Shown: piece after piece, positions 9,441 through 17,349 of the stretch
How positions within the stretch are numbered: the first letter of the stretch is position 1
Layout: the number at the start of each line of letters is the position of its first letter
NCBI GenBank assembly: GCA_964607135.1
Contig: CAZSIV010000003.1
Span: forward strand, 41,644 to 105,643
Direction of reading: 5' to 3'
DNA length: 64,000 nt
From: Metaruminococcus_A sp964607135
GTDB taxonomy: Bacteria; Bacillota; Clostridia; Oscillospirales; Ruminococcaceae
Program-made: the position numbers and the translations under genes
The notes under the pieces: model-generated
Database searches by the model: none
What the model saw: only the letters and a program-made list of their open reading frames with translations
Told to the model about the DNA's origin: nothing

Positions 9441-9953
9441 ATGCTGGACAAAAAAGTTGCTGAACTGTTGAACGCTCAAATCAACAAAGAATTCTATTCC
9501 GCTTACCTGTATCTGGATTTTTCCAATTTTTATTATGACCGCGGATTAAACGGATTTGGAAACTGGTACAAGGTACAAACCCAGGAGGAAAGGGATCACG
9601 CACTGCTGTTCATCCAGTATCTCCAGAACAACGGTGAAAAGGTCACGCTGGAAGCGGTCGACAAACCCGGCATCGCTCTGGAAAACGCCAAAGACCCGCT
9701 GGTAGAAGGATTAAAGCATGAGCGGTATGTCACGGGTTTGATCCATACGATCTACGAGGCAGCCTACCTCGTAAAGGACTTCAGGACGATGCAGTTCCTC
9801 GACTGGTTCGTAAAAGAGCAGGGCGAAGAAGAGTCGAACGCCGACGGCCTGATCAAAAAATATGAGTTATTCGGAGACGACCCGAAGAGCCTCTATATGC
9901 TCGATTCCGAGCTGGGCAGCCGGGTCTATTCGGCGCCTTCTCTGGTTCTTTGA
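9441..9953 (+). CDS. ftnA: Non-haem ferritin (iron storage)
   Basis: Bacterial ferritin of 170 residues that oxidises Fe(II) and stores iron in a 24-subunit cage. The ferroxidase-centre pattern is clear: NKEFYSAYLYL with Glu17, EERDHALLF with a Glu and His about residues 50-53, YEAAYLVKDFRTMQFLDWFVKEQGEEE for helices C-D. Start ATG follows AAAGGAGG at 9 nt, behind a strong promoter. A rho-independent terminator follows at 10096-10124, so it is monocistronic. In an anaerobe it likely limits Fenton chemistry. Confidence 0.92.
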   Translation: MLDKKVAELLNAQINKEFYSAYLYLDFSNFYYDRGLNGFGNWYKVQTQEERDHALLFIQYLQNNGEKVTLEAVDKPGIALENAKDPLVEGLKHERYVTGLIHTIYEAAYLVKDFRTMQFLDWFVKEQGEEESNADGLIKKYELFGDDPKSLYMLDSELGSRVYSAPSLVL

Positions 9954-10095
9954 TCTTATGGAAAAGGCTCCGTCTGTCCGACTCCTTTCCTGTCGGAGGG
10001 CGGGGGATTTCAGAAAGGCTCGCACTGTGCCCGGACAGGCTCATGAAAAGGTTTCCGCCTATTTCGGCGGAATAAACGATTCTCAAATTAAAAAT

Positions 10096-10124
10096 GCAGC
10101 GCTCCGGAAGGAGGCTGCTTTTTT
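10096..10124 (+). terminator. Rho-independent terminator after ferritin
   Basis: GC-rich hairpin, arms GCAGC-g-CTCC and GGAG-g-CTGC with a GGAA loop, followed by TTTTTT. Confidence 0.8.
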
Positions 10125-10180
10125 AATAAAACTTTCAGCGGTGGAATCAACTGCCAAACAAGAGCCAAGTGGAGGAAACG

Positions 10181-10855
10181 ATGAACCGCGTTTTATTTTG
10201 GGATTTTGACGGCACCCTCGTTTACTGCCATCACCTTTGGAGCAATTCCGTGCTGACGGTCTTGCGGGAAAACGGTGTTTCCGCTGTGCTGGACGATATC
10301 CGGCCGCATATGGCCTCCGGCTATCCCTGGGATCTTCCGCAAAGCCATCCGGAACTCAAGGGCGAAGCCTGGTGGCCTTATCTTTACCGGAAGTTTTCAG
10401 AGGTTTACCGCGCGTTCGGCCTCTCCCCCGCCCTTTCGGAAAAGCTCGGGCCCCGCACCCGGGAGCTTATCCTCGACCCGTCCAGATATTACCTTTATGA
10501 CGATACTCTGGCGGTGCTGGACGAAGCCGGAAAACGGGGCTGGCGGCAGATCCTGCTTTCCAACAACTACCCCGAGCTGCGGCAGACAATCAGCCGGCTG
10601 GGGCTGACGGACTATTTTGCAGATTTTATCATTTCCGGGGAAATCGGCTTAGACAAGCCGCAGCCGGAAATTTTCGAATACGCTGTAAAACTTGCGGGGC
10701 AGCCGGATCAGTGCTATATGATCGGCGACAACCCACATGCAGATATCGAAGGCGCCGTTCGGTTTGGAATCCCGGCTGTTTTAGTCCACAGGGACTTCCC
10801 TTCGCAGGCGCTGTACACCTTTAAGACCTTAACCGAGCTTTTAAACATCTTATAG
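10181..10855 (+). CDS. HAD-superfamily hydrolase (phosphoglycolate phosphatase-like)
   Basis: A 224-residue haloacid dehalogenase-type phosphatase. Motif I DFDGTL contains the nucleophile Asp8 and acid Asp10. Motif II Ser is in LLSNNYPE, motif III Lys in DKPQPEIF, and motif IV is GDNPHADIEGA. The helical cap inserted after motif I marks subfamily I. The substrate is a small phosphomonoester that cannot be predicted. Start ATG at 10181 with GGAGG 6 nt upstream; an in-frame GTG at 10169 overlaps the ribosome binding site. Confidence 0.85.
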   Translation: MNRVLFWDFDGTLVYCHHLWSNSVLTVLRENGVSAVLDDIRPHMASGYPWDLPQSHPELKGEAWWPYLYRKFSEVYRAFGLSPALSEKLGPRTRELILDPSRYYLYDDTLAVLDEAGKRGWRQILLSNNYPELRQTISRLGLTDYFADFIISGEIGLDKPQPEIFEYAVKLAGQPDQCYMIGDNPHADIEGAVRFGIPAVLVHRDFPSQALYTFKTLTELLNIL

Positions 10856-10923
10856 CCGGCATAAAATTTATGATAGGAAAAATCATCCAATTTTAATTCA
10901 TACGACGACACAGGAGGAAAAAG

Positions 10924-11538
10924 ATGAACGTTTTAGCAATCAACGGGAGCCCGCATGAAAAAGGATGCACCTACACCGCGATCAGCCTGGTGGCGGAAGA
11001 ACTGAAAAAGCAGGGCATCGAGACAGAGATCGTTTCAGTTGGAACCAAACCGGTTCAAGGCTGCATCGCCTGCGGAAAATGCAAAGACACAGGGCGCTGC
11101 GTCTTTGACGACGTCGTAAACATCTGCCTCGAGAAGATGGAAAAAGCGGATGGAATCATCATCGGTTCCCCGGTATATTATTCCGGGATTTCAGGGCAGA
11201 TGAAATCCTTTCTCGACCGCTTCTTTTACACCGGGCCGGACCTGCGGTTCAAGGTCGGTTTGGCGGTCACCTCCCTGCGGCGTTCCGGCGGGGTGGATAC
11301 CTACCATCAGCTCAACAACTTCTTTGGCCTCACCCAGGTGATCACTGTGCCGTCCACCTACTGGAACGTCATCCACGGAACTTCTCCGGATGAGACGATG
11401 CAGGATTTGGAAGGGGTGCAGATGATGCGGACGCTCGGCCAAAACATGGCTTGGCTGATGAAAGCGGTCGACCAGGCGAAACAAACCACCCCCCTTCCAG
11501 AACAGGAAAAACGGATTTTTACCAACTTTATCCGTTAA
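10924..11538 (+). CDS. NAD(P)H-dependent flavin reductase, flavodoxin fold, Fe-S type
   Basis: A 204-residue flavodoxin-fold protein. The FMN phosphate loop is NGSPHEKGCT at residues 7-16 and GSPVYYSGISGQMKSFLDR is the second flavin-binding segment. A compact cysteine cluster, CIACGKCKDTGRC at about residues 49-61, suggests an iron-sulfur flavoprotein relative. Probably an NADPH:FMN or quinone/disulfide reductase in redox defence. Start ATG follows CAGGAGGAAAAAG. The ClC gene starts 26 nt downstream and may be co-transcribed. Confidence 0.85.
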   Translation: MNVLAINGSPHEKGCTYTAISLVAEELKKQGIETEIVSVGTKPVQGCIACGKCKDTGRCVFDDVVNICLEKMEKADGIIIGSPVYYSGISGQMKSFLDRFFYTGPDLRFKVGLAVTSLRRSGGVDTYHQLNNFFGLTQVITVPSTYWNVIHGTSPDETMQDLEGVQMMRTLGQNMAWLMKAVDQAKQTTPLPEQEKRIFTNFIR

Positions 11539-11564
11539 TTGAAACGAGAAGTGAGGCAAAACTT

Positions 11565-13145
11565 GTGACCACATCAGATAAAAATCAATCCGGAAAGCAG
11601 ATCACCCGCTCCCTGAACATGAAATACAGCCTGACGCTGGAGGGCCTTTCCGTTGGAATCTGTGCGTCGTTGGTAGCCGTCCTTTACCGGCTCGTCCTGG
11701 ACTATGCGGAAAAGGGCTTGAACGGCATATTGTCGGCTGCAAAAACCAACTGGTGGATCGCGCTGGTTTGGATCGCAGCGCTGATTTTAATGGCTCTGAC
11801 GGCCGGTTGGCTCGTCAAAAAAGAGCCGATGATCTCCGGCAGCGGTATTCCGCAGGTAGAAGGCGAAATGTCGGGGCATCTGGATCAGAAATGGTGGCGG
11901 GTCATCCTCGGAAAATTTGTCGGCGGCGTGCTCTGCATCTTCGGAGGGCTTTCCCTCGGAAGAGAGGGCCCGTCCGTCCAGTTGGGGGCGATGGCGGGAA
12001 AAGGGATCTCCAAAGGGTTGAAGCGTTCTCCCACCGAAGAGCGCTTCCTCATCGGCTGCGGTGCAAGCGCGGGATTGTCCGCTGCTTTCAACGCGCCGCT
12101 CGCGGGCATCATCTTTGCCATTGAGGAGCTGTATAAAACCTTTTCCGTTCAGGCGCTTCTATCGGTCATGACCGCGTCGATCACGGCCGACTTTATCTCG
12201 AAAAATGTCTTCGGCCTTTCCCCGATCTTTCACTTTCACGTCGAGTCGATGATGCCTCTCCAGCATTACTGGCTGATCGTCCTCCTCGGCGCCGCCCTGG
12301 GTGTGATGGGCGCGGTTTACAACAAGGTGATCTTGAAATCGCAGGAGCTTTACGGAAAAGTAAAATGGCTCAAGCCGCAGTTCCGCCTGCTGATCCCATT
12401 CCTTCTCGCCGGTCTTTTGGGTTTCCTGATGCCGGAGGTTCTGGGCGGCGGCCATGTGATGATGGATCTGCTCGCAGACGGTAAGCTGATGATCGGCGCC
12501 ATGCTGGTTCTCTTTCTCGTAAAATTCCTTTTTTCCGCCGTCTGCTTCGGCTCCGGCGCGCCGGGAGGGATCTTTTTCCCTTTGATGGTGCTCGGCGCCT
12601 ATCTGGGCGGTGCTTTTGGTTCCACTGCGGTTTCTTGGCTTGGACTCGATCCCGCCTTTGTCAACAATTTCATCATTTTGGCCATGGCCGGTTATTTTAC
12701 CGCGATTGTGCGGGCGCCGATTACTGGGATCGTTCTCGTCTGTGAAATGTCAGGTTCGCTGAACCATCTGCTTTCTTTAGCGGCCGTATCGATTGTTGCC
12801 TACCTGGTTGCGGAGGCCCTTAAATCCGCACCGATTTATGAAAGCCTGCTGGAACGAATCCTGAAAAAGCGGGATATTCCCCGGGCTGAACAGGCGGACG
12901 GAAAGCGCTCTATTGTAGAAATAGCGGTGGAAGTCGGCTCCCCTTTAGAGCAGTGTGAAATCGGCAGAGTTTTATGGCCTAAAAACTGCCTCCTGGTGTC
13001 AATTCAGCGCGGGAGCACCGAGGTAATTCCCAAAGGCGACACGATACTTTTACCCGGAGACTTATTAGTTGCTTTGACAGATCGGAAAAATCAAACCGAA
13101 CTCGCCTCTGAACTGGAAAAGCTGTGTCGATGCAAAGAGCCATAA
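11565..13145 (+). CDS. clcA: ClC-family chloride/proton antiporter with TrkA-C domain
   Basis: Integral membrane ClC protein of 526 residues. All selectivity motifs are present: GSGIPQ, GREGPSVQLG (with the gating Glu) and GSGAPGGIFFP, plus the helix N region ITGIVLVCEMSG. After about residue 450 comes a cytoplasmic TrkA-C/RCK-C-like domain ending in LLPGDLLVALTD, seen in regulated ClC exchangers. I prefer the GTG at 11565 (GTGAGG 8 nt upstream). An in-frame ATG at 11451 would overlap the flavin reductase, and an ATG at 11619 has no ribosome binding site. Function: H+/Cl- or fluoride exchange, perhaps acid resistance. Confidence 0.9.
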   Translation: MTTSDKNQSGKQITRSLNMKYSLTLEGLSVGICASLVAVLYRLVLDYAEKGLNGILSAAKTNWWIALVWIAALILMALTAGWLVKKEPMISGSGIPQVEGEMSGHLDQKWWRVILGKFVGGVLCIFGGLSLGREGPSVQLGAMAGKGISKGLKRSPTEERFLIGCGASAGLSAAFNAPLAGIIFAIEELYKTFSVQALLSVMTASITADFISKNVFGLSPIFHFHVESMMPLQHYWLIVLLGAALGVMGAVYNKVILKSQELYGKVKWLKPQFRLLIPFLLAGLLGFLMPEVLGGGHVMMDLLADGKLMIGAMLVLFLVKFLFSAVCFGSGAPGGIFFPLMVLGAYLGGAFGSTAVSWLGLDPAFVNNFIILAMAGYFTAIVRAPITGIVLVCEMSGSLNHLLSLAAVSIVAYLVAEALKSAPIYESLLERILKKRDIPRAEQADGKRSIVEIAVEVGSPLEQCEIGRVLWPKNCLLVSIQRGSTEVIPKGDTILLPGDLLVALTDRKNQTELASELEKLCRCKEP

Positions 13146-13199
13146 CGCTTTAACGCAGACCGGATATCGATATTTTAACCAGAATGATGATTCCTTATC

Positions 13200-13243
13200 A
13201 TACACCGAAGGGGCGCTTTTTAAAAAGCGCCCCTTCGGTGTAT
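13200..13243. terminator. Bidirectional terminator between clcA and spoVM
   Basis: A perfect palindrome, arms ATACACCGAAGGGGCGCTTT and its complement with almost no loop, flanked by T-rich DNA. It ends clcA on the plus strand and the long spoVM operon on the minus strand. Confidence 0.9.
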
Positions 13244-13252
13244 TTTTATGTA

Positions 13253-13342
13253 CTACGACTGTTTTTCCTCATCCTTTATTTTAAATAGGAACTTCAGAAA
13301 ACCCGTAAGGAATTTCGGGCTTTTTACTACGACAATTTTCAC
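13253..13342 (-). CDS. spoVM: Stage V sporulation protein SpoVM
   Basis: A 29-residue ORF, MKIVVVKSPKFLTGFLKFLF followed by a charged tail, on the minus strand. SpoVM is the short amphipathic-helix peptide that marks the convex forespore membrane and recruits SpoIVA to start coat assembly. The pattern K-x-P-K-F-L followed by a hydrophobic helix matches the family (B. subtilis SpoVM is 26 residues). Start is a GTG with GGAGG 8 nt upstream. Position supports the call: it closes the block ...stp-prkC-rsgA-thiN, exactly as in B. subtilis. It is below the size cut-off of most gene finders. Its partner SpoIVA is encoded at 47261-48739. Confidence 0.88.
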   Translation of the reverse strand: MKIVVVKSPKFLTGFLKFLFKIKDEEKQS

Positions 13343-13401
13343 GATGCATTCCTCCGTTCATACAGCGCAGTTTGAAATTCGTCTATGAAAAGCATTTCGC
13401 T

Positions 13402-13557
13402 TTACATCCTGCGTGCAGAGCACAACCCTAAATAAATCAAGGCTACTGCTGCAAGGATCATCAGCAAACGATACGAACCAAAAGCCAAAGCGAGGATGAC
13501 CACGCCGACCGCAATCGCAACCAAACCGGGCGGGCGTTTTTTGCACTCCCTTCGCAT
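13402..13557 (-). CDS. Small one-to-two-helix membrane protein, 51 residues
   Basis: An unrecognised 51-residue protein between thiN and spoVM. It begins MRRECKKRPPGL, then a hydrophobic stretch (about residues 12-46) interrupted by SYR at 28-30, enough for two short membrane helices, and ends in SARRM. Start ATG at 13557 has AGGGGG 9 nt upstream; an in-frame ATG at 13566 directly abuts that site. The other minus-strand frame here (13358-13618) gives an implausible protein without membrane or motif character. Its position beside spoVM hints at a sporulation or envelope role, but this is inference only. Confidence 0.65.
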   Translation of the reverse strand: MRRECKKRPPGLVAIAVGVVILALAFGSYRLLMILAAVALIYLGLCSARRM

Positions 13558-13598
13558 CGACCTCATCCCCCTGCCGTAACATTTCCTGATGTACTCTC

Positions 13599-13627
13599 AT
13601 TATATACGGCGGGGGCAAAAAGTGTTA
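13599..13627 (-). promoter_or_regulatory. Possible promoter upstream of small protein-spoVM
   Basis: TATAAT (13604-13599, minus strand) within GTATATAAT, about 40 nt upstream of the small gene. The region 17 nt further upstream (TAACAC) is a poor -35, so it may be a sporulation-sigma promoter. Known B. subtilis spoVM is sigma-E dependent; here this is a guess. Confidence 0.35.
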
Positions 13628-14257
13628 CAGAGACTCTTTCGGCGTTTGAATCACCAGAAGCTTTCCCCCGTTATTCAAAATCTCGGCCTGGGGAGCGACG
13701 ATTTCATTGCTGACTCCAATCGGGTAGGAGGAATCTACTCTTGCGTGCTCGAGGGGATATTTCACACCGCGGAGCGTGACGTCCGGACAGACATCGGTAA
13801 AAGAGAAAACGGAAAGATAACACCCTTCCTCTTTCGGTAAAATCAAACGGCCCGTCCCGAGCATTGTGACTCGTGTCCTTCCGCCGAACAGCATTCCCCG
13901 GGCCTGATGATCCAGCAGATAGGACAGAAGCTGAAGGTTCGCCACGGTGTGATCCAAACGACCGCCCAGCATACCGTAGAGTGAAAACTCCCTCCACCCG
14001 CGGGAGAGAGCGGTCTTTATTGCACTCAGCGTGTCGGTATCGTCCTTTTCCGGCAAAAGTCGGATCACCTCGCAGGAACAGTTATCTTCTATTTTGGAGG
14101 ATGAATCGAAGTCTCCTATTACGAGGTCGGGGGAAATTCCAAGCGGCAGCAGATGGTCATAGCCGCCGTCAGCACAGACGACATAATCCCCCTGCTGCGG
14201 CCTGCGAAACCACTCGGTGCAAAATGGCGCCGACCCAATAATATAACAAACGCTCAT
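13625..14257 (-). CDS. thiN: Thiamine pyrophosphokinase
   Basis: Transfers pyrophosphate from ATP to thiamine to make the cofactor TPP. The 210-residue protein has the family motifs CADGGYDHLL, GDFDSSS, LPEKDDTDTLSA and GGRLDHTVANL, followed by the C-terminal beta domain that binds thiamine. The ATG at 14257 overlaps the rsgA stop as ATGA, indicating coupling. An in-frame ATG at 14269 would lie deeper in rsgA. In B. subtilis rpe sits between rsgA and thiN; here it is missing. Confidence 0.93.
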   Translation of the reverse strand: MSVCYIIGSAPFCTEWFRRPQQGDYVVCADGGYDHLLPLGISPDLVIGDFDSSSKIEDNCSCEVIRLLPEKDDTDTLSAIKTALSRGWREFSLYGMLGGRLDHTVANLQLLSYLLDHQARGMLFGGRTRVTMLGTGRLILPKEEGCYLSVFSFTDVCPDVTLRGVKYPLEHARVDSSYPIGVSNEIVAPQAEILNNGGKLLVIQTPKESL

Positions 14258-15132
14258 TTGTTTTCCCACTCTTTCATCAATTTAGCTTCTTCATAAAGCT
14301 GGCAATAGCTGCGATATCGTGACAGTGGTATTTCTCCCTGCTCCACCGCATGTTTCACTGTACAACCGCTTTCTGCGGTATGGGAACAGTCCTGAAACCG
14401 ACAGTCACCGAGGAACGGGAGAAATTCCCGGAAGAGATGCTGGAGTTCTTCCTTTTTGATGGAAGCGTATTGATACAGTGCGATCGTCGAAAAGCCCGGC
14501 GTATCCGCCACATAACCTCCGTCAATGGGGTAAAGCTCCACGTGGCGGGTTGTGTGCCGTCCACGGCCCAGCTTTTGGCTGATCTGCGAGGTTTCAAGCC
14601 TGTATTCTCCAAACAGGTTGTTGAGCAGGCTCGATTTCCCCACGCCGGAATTCCCCGCCAGGGCAGTGATTTTACCTTGCAGGTAAGGCGCCAGCACCTT
14701 TCCGGAATCCGTCTGCATATTGTTGACAGAAACTGTGATAAACCCCGCTTTGCGATAAATTTCTTCCAGTTCTTCACCCGCCGACAAATCAATTTTTGTA
14801 ACAACGATCAGCGGTTCGATCCCTTTGGCTTCGGCGGCAGTCAGAAGCTGATCCAAATTGAAGAGATTCGGGAGCGGTTCACAGCAGGAAACCACCATGA
14901 CAAGCTGATCCAGGTTGGCAAGCGGCGGCCGAAGCCACTCGTTTTTTCTGGGTAATATTTCGTCGATCACTCCCTGGAGCTCTCCCGTGCAGCTTATTAT
15001 TACCTTGTCTCCGGCCAAAGGTTTGGTGTTTTCCCGGCGAAAAATCCCTTTAGCTTTGCACTCGTAAATCAAACCATCTTCAGTTTTTACATAATAAAAG
15101 CCACCAATTCCCTTTAAAATAATCCCTATCAA
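14254..15132 (-). CDS. rsgA: Ribosome small subunit GTPase RsgA
   Basis: Circularly permuted GTPase that checks late 30S assembly. Motifs occur in the permuted order: G4 VTKIDL, G1 GNSGVGKSS, G3 DTPGFS, after an N-terminal OB fold. The C-terminal zinc motif is CRFQDCSHTAESGC. I favour the TTG at 15132 (AGAGGG 5 nt upstream; N-terminus then reads MIGIILKGIGGFYYV, as in relatives) giving 292 residues. An ATG at 15174 lies inside a strong hairpin and adds 14 unfamiliar residues. Overlaps thiN by 4 nt. Confidence 0.93.
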   Translation of the reverse strand: MIGIILKGIGGFYYVKTEDGLIYECKAKGIFRRENTKPLAGDKVIISCTGELQGVIDEILPRKNEWLRPPLANLDQLVMVVSCCEPLPNLFNLDQLLTAAEAKGIEPLIVVTKIDLSAGEELEEIYRKAGFITVSVNNMQTDSGKVLAPYLQGKITALAGNSGVGKSSLLNNLFGEYRLETSQISQKLGRGRHTTRHVELYPIDGGYVADTPGFSTIALYQYASIKKEELQHLFREFLPFLGDCRFQDCSHTAESGCTVKHAVEQGEIPLSRYRSYCQLYEEAKLMKEWENK

Positions 15133-15160
15133 TCTATCCCTCTTCTCATGCGGCAGATAA

Positions 15161-15197
15161 GAACGAATCCCCATCTGAAAACAGATGAGGATTGTTC
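15161..15197. repeat. Long inverted repeat between prkC and rsgA
   Basis: Arms GAAC-AATCC-CATCTG and CAGATG-GGATT-GTTC with one bulge, one mismatch and an AAAA loop form a hairpin of about 15 base pairs just upstream of rsgA. No T-run follows on either strand, so it is more likely a processing or stability element inside the operon than a terminator. Confidence 0.55.
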
Positions 15198-15278
15198 TTC
15201 TAAAAGAAGCAAATACACTTTTATCTCAGCAGCTCGGATACCGGAACTAACCACAGTGCAAACCGACTTTTCAACCTT

Positions 15279-17327
15279 TTACTCCGTATCAGAGCTATTG
15301 TCCCGGTTGTTGCCGCTATTATCACTGCTGCTATCACTATTGCTGCTATCAGAGACCGTGTTGGGCGGAGCAAAGGAGGTAAAGACATTAGACTTGGTGG
15401 TGACTACCTGAATCGAGCCAGTGTCAAAATCGGCGTCATACTGCGCAAACAGCTTTTCACTTTCAGATGAACCCTGCGGCACGACCATAACGCGAACATC
15501 ATGGGAATCAGTCGCAGGTGCGGTCAAAGAGAATTTATAATTAGAAGTAGCGGAAACATTGACAACATCCGTCTTCTGCTCCACTCCGTCCATCAGTACC
15601 CTAAAGGTGAAGCGCTGGTAAACGTTGGCCGCATTCGTCGGGATGTTGACAGTGAAATTCAGCGTCTTTTCATCCGGTACGCCGTTGCTGACCTCGAGGA
15701 CGATCAAATCGCCCACACTTGCAGAACTGCCCTCCGCAAGGCTTTGCGAAAGAACCGTTCCCTCCGGTTCAGCGCTGTTGACTTCCTGAATCCTGCACCG
15801 CAGCCCTAAGCCTTTTAATTTAGCTTCCGCGGCATCGCGCATTTCATTGAGCACTTTTGGTATAATAACAGGCTTCTGATCGGCGCCCATACTGACATAA
15901 ACGGTAACCGAAGAATTGGCGTTCACCTGTTCTCCGGCAGCCGGACTGGTTCGAATGACGTTGCCCTTGGCGACTGTCGAATCAAACTGCTGCATCACGT
16001 CTGCTTTTAATCCTTTTTTGGTCAGGATATCTTCCGCTTCTACCAACGGTCTGTTGACGACATCCGGCACATCGATCATATCGAGTCCGCTGCTGACCGT
16101 CACATAAAGGGTCTGCCCCTCTTTAATCTTGATACCGGCCTTTATTTCCTGGTCAATGATATATCCTGCCTCGTATTCCTCAGAAAAAGCAGTCGTTTTC
16201 TGCTCGATTTTAATTTTGCTGTACTGCGGGTCGCTGATCACTTCGGTATAGACCTTCCCCCGCAGGTCGGGAACTTCTATTTCCGGCACCTTTTCGAAGA
16301 TATCGCTGAACCCGAAAATCACAATACAGACGATGACGGAAACCACTACAAAAGCGGCGGCGACACCGGCGAGAATCGGGATCATATGGGACTTTTTCTC
16401 TTTGACTTCCTCGTCCTCTTCTGCATTTTCAGCAGTGACAGCATCGAAGTACTTGGTAGTGTCATCGTCCCCAAAATATTTATACTCAAATAAGATGCTG
16501 GGATTACGCTTAAATTCATCGATATCGCGCAGCATCTCAGCCGCGCTCTGGTAGCGCTTCGCCGGGTCTTTCTGCATCGCGCGGACTGTAATTTCCTCCA
16601 GCCCTTCCGGAATGGTCGCATTGATCGCGCGCGGCTTGCGGGCAGGCGCCTGCATCTGCATGATTGCGACCGAAACGGCGCTGTCCGCCTCAAAGGGAAG
16701 CTGACCGGTCAGCATCTCAAAAAGCATGATACCGACCGAATAAATATCGGTTTTTTCATCGATTTGGTCGCCGCGGGCCTGCTCTGGGCTGATATAATGC
16801 ACGGAACCGATGGCCTTGTCCGTCATCGTCTTACTGTCTCCTCGGGCAAACCGTGCAATGCCGAAGTCCATGACTTTGATCGTGCCGTCCTGAAGCAGCA
16901 TGATATTCTGCGGCTTTACATCCCGGTGGACGATCCCATTGTCATGGGCGTGCTGCAGGGCGCGCAGGATCTGAACAGTAAAATGGATAGCCTCTTTCCA
17001 GGTCAGAACCTTCTGCTGTTCGATATACTGTTTCAAAGTGATTCCGGAGATATATTCCATGACGATATACTGGATCCGGTCGCCAAAACTGACATCCACT
17101 ACGCGGACAATATTCGGGTGAGAAAGCAATGCAATCGCTTTCGATTCATTTTTAAAGCGCCTTAAGAACTCGCTGTTTTTGGAAAACTCGTCTTTCAGAA
17201 TTTTCACCGCAACGACGCTGCCCTCGAGGATATCGTTCGCTTTGTAAACGTTCGCCATCCCGCCCACGCCGATGAGTTCTGTAATTTCATATCGGCCATC
17301 CAGCCGTTTTCCCACATACTTATCCAT
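15279..17327 (-). CDS. prkC: Serine/threonine protein kinase with PASTA repeats (PrkC)
   Basis: Transmembrane Hanks-type kinase that senses muropeptides or lipid II and signals to growth, wall synthesis and spore germination. Kinase motifs: GVGGMANVY near residue 20, VAVKIL, HRDVKPQN, DFGIARF, and SPEQARG. One membrane helix lies at about residues 318-342. The extracellular part has three PASTA units (about 350-560), then a roughly 90-residue beta-rich region not typical of PrkC, and a Ser/Asp/Asn-rich tail. 682 residues. Paired with the phosphatase gene immediately upstream, as usual. Confidence 0.95.
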   Translation of the reverse strand: MDKYVGKRLDGRYEITELIGVGGMANVYKANDILEGSVVAVKILKDEFSKNSEFLRRFKNESKAIALLSHPNIVRVVDVSFGDRIQYIVMEYISGITLKQYIEQQKVLTWKEAIHFTVQILRALQHAHDNGIVHRDVKPQNIMLLQDGTIKVMDFGIARFARGDSKTMTDKAIGSVHYISPEQARGDQIDEKTDIYSVGIMLFEMLTGQLPFEADSAVSVAIMQMQAPARKPRAINATIPEGLEEITVRAMQKDPAKRYQSAAEMLRDIDEFKRNPSILFEYKYFGDDDTTKYFDAVTAENAEEDEEVKEKKSHMIPILAGVAAAFVVVSVIVCIVIFGFSDIFEKVPEIEVPDLRGKVYTEVISDPQYSKIKIEQKTTAFSEEYEAGYIIDQEIKAGIKIKEGQTLYVTVSSGLDMIDVPDVVNRPLVEAEDILTKKGLKADVMQQFDSTVAKGNVIRTSPAAGEQVNANSSVTVYVSMGADQKPVIIPKVLNEMRDAAEAKLKGLGLRCRIQEVNSAEPEGTVLSQSLAEGSSASVGDLIVLEVSNGVPDEKTLNFTVNIPTNAANVYQRFTFRVLMDGVEQKTDVVNVSATSNYKFSLTAPATDSHDVRVMVVPQGSSESEKLFAQYDADFDTGSIQVVTTKSNVFTSFAPPNTVSDSSNSDSSSDNSGNNRDNSSDTE

Positions 17328-17349
17328 TCTGTTTTTATCCCTCCATCGC

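Noticed and set aside
13358..13618. An 86-codon minus-strand frame over the small membrane protein gene
   Set aside because: Its translation has no coherent features, while the alternative frame gives a clean membrane protein with a ribosome binding site.
15297..15350. Short repetitive GCTGCTATCACT-like units
   Set aside because: They encode the Ser/Asp/Asn tail of PrkC; low-complexity coding sequence, not a repeat array.
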